DNA from: Tanytarsus gracilentus
Lineage: Eukaryota; Arthropoda; Insecta; Diptera; Chironomidae
Direction of reading: 5' to 3'
DNA length: 64,000 bases
Assembly: GCA_038502055.1 (NCBI GenBank)
Contig: JAXRKN010000044.1
Span: forward strand, 7,820,501-7,884,500
Part shown: positions 1-11,314 of the stretch, piece after piece
Numbering within the stretch: position 1 is the first letter of the stretch
How the letters are laid out: every line of letters begins with the position of its first letter
The notes under the pieces: model-generated
Database searches by the model: none
The model's input: only the letters and a program-made list of their open reading frames with translations
Told to the model about the DNA's origin: nothing
Made by a program: the position numbers and the translations under genes

Positions 1-127
1 ATAAAAGAAAAGACTCTCACAAATACACACTCACATTTTGAACTTTATACGCGGGAGAGTGAGAGAAACTTGAAAATATTTCGAGAGAGCTGAGAGTAAA
101 AATTCTCTCTCAGTTGTCAAAAATCAT

Positions 128-1720
128 ATGGAGTGTGAAGTTGTCGAATTGTCGTCTGAAGATGAAGATGAAAAGCCAAAAATTAAGCAGGTTAAAGGAA
201 GTAAAAAGAAGCTTAAGACCCTGCGTAAGGATCAACGGCAGCCAACACTCAAAAATTATTTCGATGTGATGAATAAAAATTACTTTTCAACATTCTCGCA
301 AGCAAAACTTCCCGCGCAAGTAATTAAAAATAAAAATATTTTAAAAAAATATTTAATTTATTTATTTTAGAATGAAAATATCTCGATGAGTCAGTTCCTC
401 GAAATTGAATTAGAAGAAGAAGAGCGAATATTGAACGTATCACAAATCCAGCCAAGAGATGATGTTCAGCTGAGCGACATAACAGACTTACAGAATCATG
501 TAGATCCAGCGAGGCTATTTGATGAGTTGATGGCTAAAATTTATGATACTCACGATGAAAATAAAAAAAGAGTTAATCTCGAAAAGTCGCTCATTGGTGT
601 CGAGTCAAGTGAAGAAGATGAGAATCAAGATAGGAGCAAGAAGAAGAAGAAAAGGCCAATAGCACCAAAGTATAAAATCATTGAGGGTTCCACTTTTGCT
701 GTTGATGCTTTTAGATACGGTGAAATTTCGTATGTAGAAAACTACTTTTTAACGCACTTCCACGCTGACCACTATATAGGTTTGAGGAAAAAGTTCAGTC
801 ACAAAATTTACCTCTCTAAAATCACTGCCACACTTGTTAAAGCCTTCATTGGAGTCGCTGACGAATACCTCAAGATTGTTCATGTGAATGTGCCATTCTA
901 TATCGAAGACGTTAGGATAGTACCACTCGACGCTAATCACTGCCCCGGTGCACTTTTATTCCTCTTCCAATTTCCCGATGGACGGAATGTCCTCCATACT
1001 GGCGATTTCAGAGCTAACAATGAAATGGTTGAAAAACTGATAGAATTCGAGAGTGCATCATTAGATCTCATCTATTTAGACACGACATATCTGCATTCTA
1101 AGAAAATGATGCCATCTCAGGAAGTTTCAATCGCATATCTTCTCACACAAGTCGAAAAGTATCTCGAAAGTGTTATTGGTGAAAAATTCCTAATACTCGT
1201 GGGTGCATACCTCGTTGGAAAAGAGAAAATTTGGATGGCAATCGCTGAAAAGTTTAACTTTAAAGTGTTTCTCGAAAAGGAAAGATTTAAAGCGTTCAAA
1301 GAGATTTGCAGCTGCTCTTTAGACTTTTTTAGTTTCTACAAAAAACACATTACACTCGATGAAGAGGAAGCGGACATTAGAGTGGTCAGCATGCTACAAC
1401 TTACCTATCCAAATTTAAGAGATTTCTTGAGAGATCATGAAAATTACAACACATTACTTGGTGTGACGGCAACCGGTTGGGAGCCACAGCGATTTTCAAG
1501 TGGAAGAATATCGATACTTTCCGTTCAATATAGCGAACATTCAAGCTACTCGGAACTAGAAAATTTTATTGTCAAAACAAAACCGAAAAATGTAATTTCA
1601 ACAGTGCCTATACGCATTGATCCGTCAGTGACAGCTGAAATACCACAAACGTGGCTCACCGACGACAATAATGTTCGAAAAAAGAAGACACAGATGAAAT
1701 TGTCACACAAAAAATCGTGA
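128..1720 (+). CDS. SNM1A/DCLRE1A-like DNA crosslink-repair nuclease
   Basis: Exons 128-319 and 371-1720 are joined over a 51-bp GT-AG intron with the frame kept, giving about 513 aa. The metallo-beta-lactamase core carries the motif THFHADH (His193, His195, Asp197, His198), followed by DANHCPG and the HTGDFR motif, and ends in a DRMBL-type region. This is the layout of SNM1/Pso2 5'-to-3' exonucleases, which process interstrand crosslinks in the nucleus. The N-terminus is short, acidic then basic, with QPTLKNYF at residues 38-45, a full match to the PCNA-binding PIP-box pattern. No UBZ finger is visible, and the protein is much shorter than vertebrate SNM1A (about 1,000 aa). An AATAAA lies 7 bp past the stop. 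DCLRE1B/Apollo is the main alternative, but the DRMBL arrangement and PIP-box favour the SNM1A type. Confidence 0.87.
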
Positions 1721-2103
1721 AATTTTTAATAAAAAATTTTTCATTCCTTTATACAGAAATTTCCATGCTTTGTTTAATTTCACCCTTATTTTACAGTGAT
1801 TGTAATCAAATCATGATGGTTGAAAAGGAAATCTAATTTAATTGGGTCATTGCGAGAATTGAATTTTACATTATTCACTTTATTGATATTAAATTGAGTC
1901 TATCTAATTTTAATTATTTTTTCTCAACTTTTAAAATTTCTTAAAAAATTTCCTTAAATATTAATTTTAGCCAAAAATATTTCAAGTCCTTGAGAGCGTT
2001 TCTCGGACAAAGAGGATTGTGATTAGAATTCTGCCAATGAAAAGCGGTTCGAATCTCAAAATTGCAGTCTCTCATGTTGTCGTGCATTGCATCTGCTGAT
2101 GTA

Positions 2104-2130
2104 GGTTCTTCGCCCTTTTGGCGAGGAGCC
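2104..2130. repeat. Strong GC hairpin in a repeat-like segment
   Basis: Two 11-nt arms (2104-2114 and 2120-2130) pair at 9 of 11 positions around a CTTTT loop. The hairpin lies in a roughly 240-bp segment (1990-2235) of higher G+C that also carries a B-box-like GGTTCGAATCT at 2046-2056. It could be part of a SINE-like repeat or a small structured RNA; no known RNA family is recognised. Confidence 0.4.
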
Positions 2131-2699
2131 CAAATTAATAATGTCTGATCTGCAAGGCTTTGCGGAACAAAATCTGAAGTACACTATTTCTGAAGATCTT
2201 AGTTGTCGGTGCAGGTCAATTTTTTGCTCTTTTCATGTTTCATTTTCCAATTTGTTCCAATCAAATTTACTTTTTTGCTTCAAAAATTTATAATCAAAAA
2301 AAAACTTAAAAATTAACTATTTTTTTCAAATTGTTATATAAAAATATATTTTATGCTATTTCAAATAAAATTACCATTGCCATTTAAACAAAACTAAACT
2401 TTCTAATATTTATTTATTGCACAAGAGAAAAAACCGAACCCTTGAAAAAAATCTCTCCGTGCTTAAATTTCCTACTGACACAGAAATCATGAGAGCATTG
2501 AATAAACATTTTTTTATCGAGTACATAACAGAATTCTTTTTCGTCCTAACGATGCTAAGAATGACAGAAATCTCCACACATTTTCACACATCGTTTATTT
2601 TACCACCCACACCAACCACCTCATTCTATAGTTGCATTAACGCACGAAAGAGAAAGAAGAATAAAAATAAGTTTTCTCTTCTTAAATTTTTGCGTTTTT

Positions 2700-3260
2700 A
2701 ATGTATGTCATGTTCCTAGAGTCGCTCTGAAGCATGTTCTGAAAATGGGCATTAGTGGCTCCGGCCGGCCATGATGGCACTCCTAAATGGGCTGTATGAG
2801 TTCACGTCCATGATATAAAAAATGAAAAGGCATTTTTGCTCAGGGCGTCCTTGAAGGGTTCCTAATATCTTTTGAAAGGGAACCCGATTTTGCCCAACCC
2901 GAGTAATCCGCCAGCGTTTGAGATTGGGTACTAAGATGTAAGAAAGTAAGAAAGTGAGAAAGTGAGAAAGTGAGAAAGTAAGATGACTTAAATGGCTCTA
3001 ACTCCTCGTAGGATCAACCGATTTCAAATCTGTTTTCGCCGTTTGTGGGTTTGACTAGGCCTATCATTTGAGTATAAGTTTTGATATTGCAAAATGTAAT
3101 GTCTTGGCACTAGGGGCCGAAAACAGGTTTTGGAAAAATCCAAAATTAATATATAGCGGAGCTATAATTTCATTTCTATCCACTCCAGCATGTATACGAA
3201 ATCTCTAGATCTGATTTATTTTCTATGGTGATGAAGCAAGTTGACTATGCGGGAGTGAGA
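2700..3260. repeat. Probable transposon remnant or dispersed repeat
   Basis: About 560 bp with markedly higher G+C than the flanks and few homopolymer runs, containing an 8-bp tandem repeat in its middle. It encodes no open frame. The composition shift suggests an inserted noncoding mobile-element piece, such as a LINE end or a MITE. No terminal repeats or target duplication were found, so the ends are approximate. Confidence 0.4.
2938..2985. repeat. Tandem 8-bp repeat (GTRAGAAA)n
   Basis: Six consecutive near-identical 8-bp units alternate between GTAAGAAA and GTGAGAAA, inside the GC-richer repeat block. Confidence 0.85.
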
Positions 3261-3569
3261 GAAACGTATGTGCTAGAGTCATATAAAGCTACTTAGGAAG
3301 AATTGTTCTTGCGCCTCTCCATCAAGTATATAATTCCAACAAGTTGAACATGCCCAGTGGTGTGGCATGACATTAAGAGCTTTTTTGAGTGCCCTATAAA
3401 AATAATTCTCACTTTCAATAGAACACTTTAACATCACAGCTACGAGGGGAGAAAAAATAATAAAATTTATTCGCTATTACGAACACTTCTCAGCAACCCT
3501 GAAGCAATGATTTTTATGTATTATATACTCGTACATTTTCCCACTCAATATGAATCAGTACTCTCTTGA

Positions 3570-3576
3570 TATAAAA
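3570..3576 (+). promoter_or_regulatory. Ddc TATA box
   Basis: TATAAAA about 370 bp upstream of the first Ddc ATG. A start site near 3600 would give a noncoding first exon ending at the consensus donor GTAAGT (3792). Placement is inferred from the arrangement. Confidence 0.5.
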
Positions 3577-3938
3577 CTCTGTCGACAATCAACATAAAGC
3601 TTTAGTTACTTTTCAGCTTTTGTGTTGTGTGCTTCGCTGCAACCTCCGTGAAGTTTTTCTTCTTTTATTTCTCACTTAGAGTATTTTTAGAAAAAAATAT
3701 TTAATTTTTACATATTGAGGAAGGTTGCGGTCCTTTATTGTGTGTCATTCTTAAAAAAATATTATCACAGCGTAAAATTTAAAAAAAAATAGTAAGTACT
3801 TCAAAATATCACATACAGCTAATAATGATAAGTGCAAAAATCGTTTTAATTCAACGCTGATTAGAAAAATCTTTAAGAACTCTAAATTCAAGGTTATTCT
3901 CACTTATGAAAATTTTTTAATGCTAATTCTTAAAGACC

Positions 3939-6734
3939 ATGGAAAAGCCACAGCAATTAAAATCAGTGAGTAATGTGCACGAAAATGCAAAGAACAATAA
4001 TTGCATGTTTATGGAATTTCTATAGATGATTTTATGCTAGTGCCGTCAATGATTGTTTATGCTAATGAGTGTAATAACTTAAATTCTATTTATGTCATAT
4101 TAATTGCCTTGTGAGTTTATTATTTTCCAATATAGAAAAAATGTGGAATTTATCGAGAATATTTTTTGTGCCTTGTCAATGTCCTTTAGATATTTCGATG
4201 AAATTTAAATTAAATTTTAACTGCAAACTTTTTTAATTTTTGTGTGTCATTATATATCATTTTTGTGTTATCTCCATTAAAAACACTTCAATCCATTAAA
4301 GCAAAAATTTTTTAATATAATTTATTTATTAGATCGACATGGAAGCGCCAGAATTTAAAGATTTTGCCAAGGAAATGGTCGATTACATCGCGAATTATTT
4401 GGAAAATATTCGTGACAGGTAAAGATCCACAAAAATATGCATGCATCTGAGAAAAATCCCATTCATAATATTTTGTGACTCATCAAAAACGAGTTTGTCT
4501 CGCGAACGTTGGACTTACCGGGTGATAAAATGTGCTAATTGAGTGAATATAAAAATTAGAGGAAGAAAATTAAATTTCTTGGAAGTCCATAAAATTTTAA
4601 TGGTGCGAGATGGTTTTTAAATCATTTTCAAGAGTTGGAAATTTTTAATTGCATGGAAAAAAAATATTTGAACTTTTTAAACATTTAATGTCATCAACCC
4701 TTGTCATACTCAAAATTTATCGTGCTTCTTTATTATCCAATCAACCTTGACACTGCACACATGTGCCGGTTGCAGTCGCATGACATTTCTCGCGATTGTC
4801 ATAAATATTAATTAATTTGAAAGGTTTTTAAAAGTTTCAAACGGAACCGGAACGCTTTGACTACTTTAAAATATATCTTTTTTTTTGCTAAAAGCCGTTT
4901 GAAGGTTAAAGCAAAATAGTTTCACTTACTTCGCATTAATTTATTGAGAGTTCAATACTAGTTTTTTATGCTCTTTTATACTTGGCACTGGCCACTCTGT
5001 TATAAAGCTTGTCCTTCACCATGAATGTTCTTGCACAACTGTAAAAAAACTGGTTTTTACTTCATTCGCAAATGAGTTGATTTAGTTTAAGTTTATTACG
5101 TGCAGTAGATCTTCACTAACCATATAATAATTCTCACATTTAGACCAGTTTTGCCGACAGTACAGCCGGGTTATCTTCGACCATTGATACCTGAAACCGC
5201 CCCGCAGAAGCCAGAGCAATGGACAGATGTCATGGCCGACATCGAGAGGGTCATCATGCCCGGTGTAACTCATTGGTAATTTGAATTTAACGATCAATTA
5301 TCTGTGTGTCAACCTTCTTACAAAATTAAGAGCTCTCGATTTTTTAAAGCATTGAAAAATAATTAATATTTTTTTCATTCTAATTTATAGGCATTCTCCA
5401 AAGGTAATTAACTTTCCTCATTATCAAGTACATAAATCACTTCCTACTTTCATAATTTAGTTCCACGCATATTTTCCAACCGCCAACTCATATCCTGCCA
5501 TCGTCGCTGATATGTTATCTGGTGCAATTGCTTGCATTGGATTTACCTGGATTGCTTCACCGGCATGCACTGAACTTGAAGTTGTCATGCTCGATTGGCT
5601 TGGCAAAATGATTGGATTGCCCGAAGAATTTCTCGCCTGTTCAGGTGGAAAAGGTGGTGGCGTTATTCAAGGCACGGCCTCGGAAGCGACTCTCGTTGCA
5701 TTGCTCGGTGCCAAGGCCAAGACTATGCAGAGAGTGAAAGCCGAACATCCAGAGTGGGACGACAATACGATTATTTCAAAATTAGTTGGCTATTGCTCAA
5801 GTGAGTGAACTTTTTCTTTGCTAGGCTTGGACATTTTTAAAATTTTATAAACCGTTAAATTTTTCTTTAAGATCAAGCACATTCATCAGTTGAACGTGCC
5901 GGACTTCTCGGTGGCATTCAAATGAGAAAACTCGAAGCTGATGAGAATCAACAACTCGGTGGTGCTAAATTAGAGGAAGCCATCAAGGAAGATCTCTCGA
6001 AAGGACTTATTCCTTTCTACATTGTCGCCACTTTGGGTACAACGAACTCGTGTGCGTTTGATAGGCTCAATGAAATCGGACCAGTAGGAAATCGTTATAA
6101 TGTTTGGGTCCATGTTGATGCCGCATATGCTGGAAGTGCTTTCATCTGCCCTGAGTACAGACCTCTGATGAATGGAATCGAAACTGCCGACTCATTCAAC
6201 TTTAATCCACACAAATGGATGTTGGTGAATTTCGACTGTTCGGCCATGTGGTTGAAAGATCCAAACTGGGTGGTAAATGCATTCAATGTTGACCCACTTT
6301 ATTTGAAACACGATCAACAAGGCTCCGCACCTGATTATCGTCATTGGCAAATTCCATTGGGTCGTCGATTCCGTGCGCTAAAAATCTGGTTTGTCCTTCG
6401 ACTTTATGGAATTGAAAATCTCCAAACCCACATTCGTCGTCACATTGGCTATGCTCAACAGTTTGAACAAAGTTGCCGAAGTGATGAAAGATTTGAGATC
6501 GTAACGAAAGTTCAAATGGGCTTGGTTTGCTTTAGATTGAAGGGAGCAAATGAACTCAACGAGAAGTTGTTGAAAAGAATTAATGGTCGTGGAAAAATTC
6601 ATCTCGTTCCATCGAAAATTGACGAGACCTATTTCTTGAGAATGGCTGTGTGCTCTCGCTTCACAACACCCGAAGATATGGAAGTGTCATGGCAAGAAGT
6701 CAGTGCCGCTGCAACAGAAGTATTAAGTGAATAA
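3939..6734 (+). CDS. Ddc: Dopa decarboxylase (aromatic-L-amino-acid decarboxylase)
   Basis: PLP enzyme converting L-DOPA to dopamine and 5-HTP to serotonin in the cytosol. Core exons are 4339-4418, 5144-5275, 5391-5403 (13 nt), 5461-5800 and 5872-6734, giving 475 aa from the ATG at 4339, the length of the insect epidermal form. Key residues fall at standard AADC numbers: His192 (QAHSSVER), Asp271 (HVDAAYAG), Lys303 (NPHKWM) that binds PLP, and Tyr332 (PLYLKH) in the mobile loop. A good upstream mini-exon, 3936-3965, has a strong start context (ACCATGG), encodes MEKPQQLKS and splices in frame to 4333 (codons Ile-Asp before the internal Met). Including it gives a 486-aa form; skipping it starts at 4339. 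This mirrors the two Ddc N-termini known in Drosophila. His192 argues against an aldehyde synthase. Confidence 0.96.
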
Positions 6735-6874
6735 ATATGATCAACAATAAGCGACCAAAATCATCATTTTTTTATGAACGAATTTATTTAAAAATATTTT
6801 TTTAACATGGATAATAAAATTTTATTCAGCATCAAAAAAAAATTGAGGTTTTTTAATTAATTATTTAAAGTTTA

Positions 6875-8739
6875 TTAGTTACATGTTCCAAAACTGGAGT
6901 TAAAGTGCAAAAATATCTCAAAAACCCACACAAAAAATGAAAACCCTAATCCAGCACACCAAATTCCAAAAATAGCCGAAACATCATGAAAGTTTATTGC
7001 CTCACACTTATCGACAATTTCCTGTCTATATTGAAAATCAACAAATTCCGAAAATAAATGATTTATTACGCCGAATTCTCGAAATGCATTTATTTTTTCG
7101 CTAATTTTATCGGTCAGATAATGATTTTTGGAAAGGTAAAAAACCATTTGATTGTTCACGAGTCGCTCCTTGCAGATGAGATATGAAAAGCTGAATCGAT
7201 TAATGTAATTATTAAAGACAACTTGAGCTTCATTGCTGAACACGATTCCATTAAAGAAAGGATCAAGCGTTTTACGTCTATATTCTTCCACTTCTGCCAA
7301 CTGAATGATGTTAACTCTAGATGAAGAGAAAATTAATTAAAATTTTAAAAAACTCCCACTTACCTATCTGCAAATTTAAATCCTCCAATTCGATCAGCAA
7401 GTGAATCGTATGTGTGAAAAACTAAATTCTCCTTAATCAAATCATCAATTGTCTCAATTTCCTTTTCATGTATGTCTTTTTGCATGATATCAAATAATTT
7501 TCCTTGATAAATTCCTCTCATTACAACGCAAAAAATCAAAAAATTTGCTAGGATAAATCTCGAAATATTTTCGTGAGGTAATTTTTTTTGTGAGCCTCCA
7601 GTAAGTGCAATCGTCATGTTTAAAACAGGATATTTAATGTTTTTTCCAACGATTTTTCGATAAGAATTTGAAAAAAATTTTCCCGACAATGAAATAAAAA
7701 TTCCAATTAAAAACATTGAAGCTATCAAGCACCAACTAATGAAATCCAAAGGCATGACGAGTTTTTGAAAAGGTGAAATTGATTTTGGCTTTGGAATGAC
7801 TAAAACGATTGCGATTGATGCTAAATAGCTTGTTGGTGATAGAAATGTCACTCGATCCCATTGAAGTGAAATGGAGCCAACTATCATATCCTTTTTCTTT
7901 GCATGCAAAACTGACAGCAGCCCATTAGCAGTTCCATTAGGAAAAATCCTTCCAATTGGTTCTGAAGATAATTCTAGATCAGCATTGAAATTTATGTGAT
8001 GACTTAATTCTTTCAAAAGTTTAATTTCAACTCCACCAAAAGATTTAGATCCGTTCGACAAAATTTCCACAGTTGTGAAGGGAGCAAATTTTCTAAAACC
8101 AATTTTTAACTTACAGTGATTCAAATCATGAAATTTGTCAGGATAAAAATTTGTCGATGTCCAGGAATTATTTTTTGGATTGAAAGTATTTACAACTCGT
8201 AAATTGAGATTGTCACCGCATCTTCCATCATCGAAAGGAAAAAAGGAGAAAATTGAGAATTTTTCTTCATTTTTGGCCAAAAATATTACATCACTAATGA
8301 AGGTGTTCCAAAAAGCGCTCGCAATTTCTTTCACATCATCCGAAATTCCTCGCAATAAAATTAGCAAATAAAATTTGGGTCTTTCTTTTAGAATGATTTC
8401 TTTCACCAAATTAAAATCTTCATAATAATCGATTGCAATTATTGTTGGTGATCGTCTTTTATTGAACATTTTGACATTCCTGCTAGCTCCTTTAACATAG
8501 TATCGAATTTCCTTCACATGCTTAATAATTTCATTTGAGACATCTTGCTCTAAGAGATTTTTTGGATTTGTTACTCTTATTCTCACTGATGCAAGTCCAT
8601 ATTTAATGAAAAAAGAGGATATTATTGAGTTGACGCATTCACTTATCTCCATTATTTTAAATTCATCTTTTTCCACAGTTGATAAACAAAAACTTGAATG
8701 GAAAAGCAGAAATATTGAATAAAATTTATAAAGAATCAT
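6875..8739 (-). CDS. Ionotropic receptor (divergent IR, variant iGluR)
   Basis: Exons 8739-7364 and 7316-6875 (47-bp intron) give about 605 aa. The ATG at 8739 was chosen because it opens a good signal peptide (MILYKFYSIFLLF). After a short extracellular N-terminal region comes an iGluR-like ligand-binding S1 lobe (about 209-300), M1 (about 332-351), a pore segment (about 373-383) and M2 with GIYQGKLFD (about 395-417), the insect IR hallmark corresponding to the 'YQGKL' segment. S2 and a last membrane helix follow at the C-terminus. There is no large amino-terminal domain as in true glutamate receptors. Such receptors act as ligand-gated cation channels in chemosensory neurons, normally with an IR co-receptor. 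It lies between Ddc and its paralogue, 140 bp from the Ddc stop, tail to tail. The exact IR subfamily cannot be assigned. Confidence 0.9.
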
Positions 8740-9144
8740 ATTTAAATCGATCCTGTTTGAAGCGTGAAGTTGAACTGTAGTTAAATATAAAAAAACTTCC
8801 TTATTTACACATTTCTGCACACCCCATAAAAAAGTGGACTAAGTAAATAATAATAATGATTAATGGAAATGGATTTTCGAAATTATTGATTTTATAGTAT
8901 ATACTTTATTGACATTAAATTGTTTATCTAAAATTGATTCAATAAAACCTACAACTTTATGGTTACTAAAATAGATTGAAACATTACCTCAGATAGTTTG
9001 GACACATTTTTATTTTATTAAATTATATGTAAGAAACATAAATAAATCTCTTGTAAAAAAATAACGAACACCATAAATTAAAACTTTATTTGAAAGCTCA
9101 ATAAAAGCTTTTAAATTTACCCTTCATTAAAATATATTAAAAGC
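8740..9144. other. IR upstream / amd-type 3' flank
   Basis: AT-rich 405-bp spacer holding the presumed IR promoter and the 3' end of the amd-type gene. An AATAAA for that gene lies on the minus strand near 9086-9091. Nothing else is seen. Confidence 0.6.
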
Positions 9145-11114
9145 TTAATGCTTTGTCTTCTCCTCGCACACATGCAAATTCTTACTAATGTTCTCTGATA
9201 TGATGTTAACTTTATCATTAACCTCATTCTCGATCTGTTGCTGAATTTTTTCCGCTTCAATTTCTGCAAACATTTCATTAGCGACAAGTTTAATTTCAGT
9301 CCATGCAAAATCAATGTCCTTCTCTTGTGGATCATGACCGCAAATGCAGAATCGAATTATGACTTTATCTTGATAGAAAGCGGGAATTAAGAAAATATTT
9401 TTACGTTCGTTAATTTTCTCAATGAGCTTTTTAGTGATGTCATCGCCATTTTTAAGACGAAAGAATGCCAAGGCACACGATTGACCGCCAACAACAAAAC
9501 GATCATCGGTCGAGACATGCTCGAGGAAAAGTCCCGCCAAGTTAATGTGCTTGCGAATGAAATTTCTTATGTAATCTTGTCCATAAGTCCGCAAAGTAAT
9601 CCAAACTCGTAAAGAACGGAAGCGACGACCGAGCGCTAGTTGCCAATGACGATAATCGGGTGCTTTCGATTCTCCTTGAAACTTGTGATCTAAGTAGATG
9701 CGCTCAACGTTGAAAGACTGTGTCAATGCACCCGCGTCTCTAATCCACATTGCGGCACAATCAAAGTTGACCAACATCCACTTGTGAAGATTGAAATTTA
9801 ATGAGTCACTGTACTCGGCACCTTTGAGAACGTAAGAGTACTCGGGTAGACAGAAAACGGCACCAGCATATGCGGCATCTTAAAAATTAAATTTTTAAAA
9901 TGCATTAAATTAATAAGACATTAAAATCTCACCAATGTGCATCCAAACATTGTGTTTTTTGCAAACAGGTCCAATCTCTTCCATATTATCGAACGCACAT
10001 GTGCCCGTTGTGCCGATTGTCGCTATGCAAATGAATGGAATTAGATCTTGCTCAATGTCCTCATCAATTGCCTTCTGAACGGTTTCTCCGCGAAGAACGG
10101 AAACCTCATCGGAATCGAGTAAACGTATTTTAACGGCTGCCAAAAGACCTGATTTTTCAATGGCACTGTTAGAATGTATCGAGCCATAGCCGACTAATTT
10201 TGAGCGAATTTCTCCTTCTGTTAGTTCAGGACGTTTGATTTTCATTTCGCGAACTTTTTCTTCACGTGCCGCTAACACAGCAACTAAAATTGCTTCACTG
10301 GCACTTCCCTGAATAATTCCACCGCCATTGCCCGGACTAGTGGGTAAAAAGTGCTTTGGTAAATTCATAAACTTTCCAAGCCAATCCATAACGATCACTT
10401 CAAGTTCGGTCGCTGCCGGTCCACAGATCTAATTAATGGGTTGACATACAAAAAATTTAAGTGATCAATTAAAAATGTTTAACTTTCTTCTCACCCAACT
10501 AAATCCAACGATGCCTGATTGATGAGTATGAAAATGATATAAATTAAAAATTAATATTCATGAACTAGAAACTATAAAAATTATTTTATTTAAATTTACC
10601 TAAACCAGCTGAAATCATCTCGCCAATTATGGCAGGATATGAAGTTTGTGAGGGATAGAAAGCATGGAAATTGGGTGACTGCCAGTGTGTCATGCCAACC
10701 ATAATGTGTTTATTTAAATCCTCCATAATGTCTTGCCATTTCTCTGATTTTTCTGGCATTTCTGTGGGAAGCAGTTCTGATAGATAACCGGGTTTCACTG
10801 ACGGAAGGACTGGCCTAAAAAAATTAATTAAAAATTTAAAAAAAATTTCATAAGTTTTAACTTTTAGGTGTCAAAAAAGTGCAAGTTTGGGGATGCGTAA
10901 ATCTCTTAAATTTTAGGATTCGAACCACATATTTTTTTCAAATTTGACTATGAACATAATTTTTTTAAATGTCAGTTGAACTAATTTGAGCAATAAAATA
11001 AAATAATTTTAAATGTTGCAAAAATAATTTTTACCTGTCACGAATGTTCTCAAAGTACTCCACTAAAAAGTCAATGGCGGCATGGCCAAACTCACGAAAT
11101 TCATTTAAATCCAT
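9145..11114 (-). CDS. amd: DHPAA synthase, amd-type AADC paralogue
   Basis: Exons 11114-11035, 10814-10600, 10514-10495 (20 nt), 10428-9933 and 9878-9145 join to 514 aa, close to Drosophila amd. Asp271, Lys303 (LHKWM) and Tyr332 are kept, but residue 192 is Asn (SIHSNSAIEK) where Ddc has His. Asn192 is the published signature of insect 3,4-dihydroxyphenylacetaldehyde synthase, which decarboxylates and oxidatively deaminates L-DOPA to DHPAA, CO2, ammonia and H2O2; the aldehyde crosslinks flexible cuticle. The product assignment is therefore by residue signature plus family. Exon 1 is 80 nt, as is the matching Ddc exon, so that intron predates the duplication; the other introns differ. The C-terminal tail of about 40 residues beyond Ddc is charged and helical-looking. 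Confidence 0.93.
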
Positions 11115-11277
11115 TTTTCAAAATTTTATTAAAAGTTTCTTTAAACTTTCATTCAAGTTCTATTGATTTTAAAAAACTCTTCACTGTTCACTTTTAATCA
11201 ATTTTAATCCTCCTTTTTAATTTTTCTTTCAACACCTTTTAATTTTTCACTTGATAACACCTCGACGGTCGGACGAA

Positions 11278-11314
11278 AACTGAAATGGAATCCAGCGATT
11301 TCCCGATATTTATT
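11278..11314 (-). promoter_or_regulatory. Candidate core promoter of the amd-type gene
   Basis: On the minus strand AATAAATA (11314-11307) precedes an arthropod-type initiator TCAGTT (11283-11278) by about 33 bp; +1 would be 11281, giving a 5' UTR of about 167 nt. Confidence 0.45.

Larger units (their letters stand above)
1721..3560. other. Intergenic region, SNM1A-like gene to Ddc
   Basis: No coding region is supported here. The first 250 bp are AT-rich 3' flank. About 1990-2235 and 2700-3260 are visibly richer in G+C than their surroundings and look like inserted repeats (listed separately). The 94-aa open frame at 2417-2701 has low-complexity composition and no recognisable domain. Confidence 0.6.

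Noticed and set aside
2031..2060. Possible tRNA at the GGTTCGAATCT word
   Set aside because: No A-box, anticodon arm or acceptor stem could be built around it; likewise for the other B-box-like words.
6095..6602. Minus-strand open frames inside Ddc exon 5
   Set aside because: Antisense shadows of a well-conserved coding exon.
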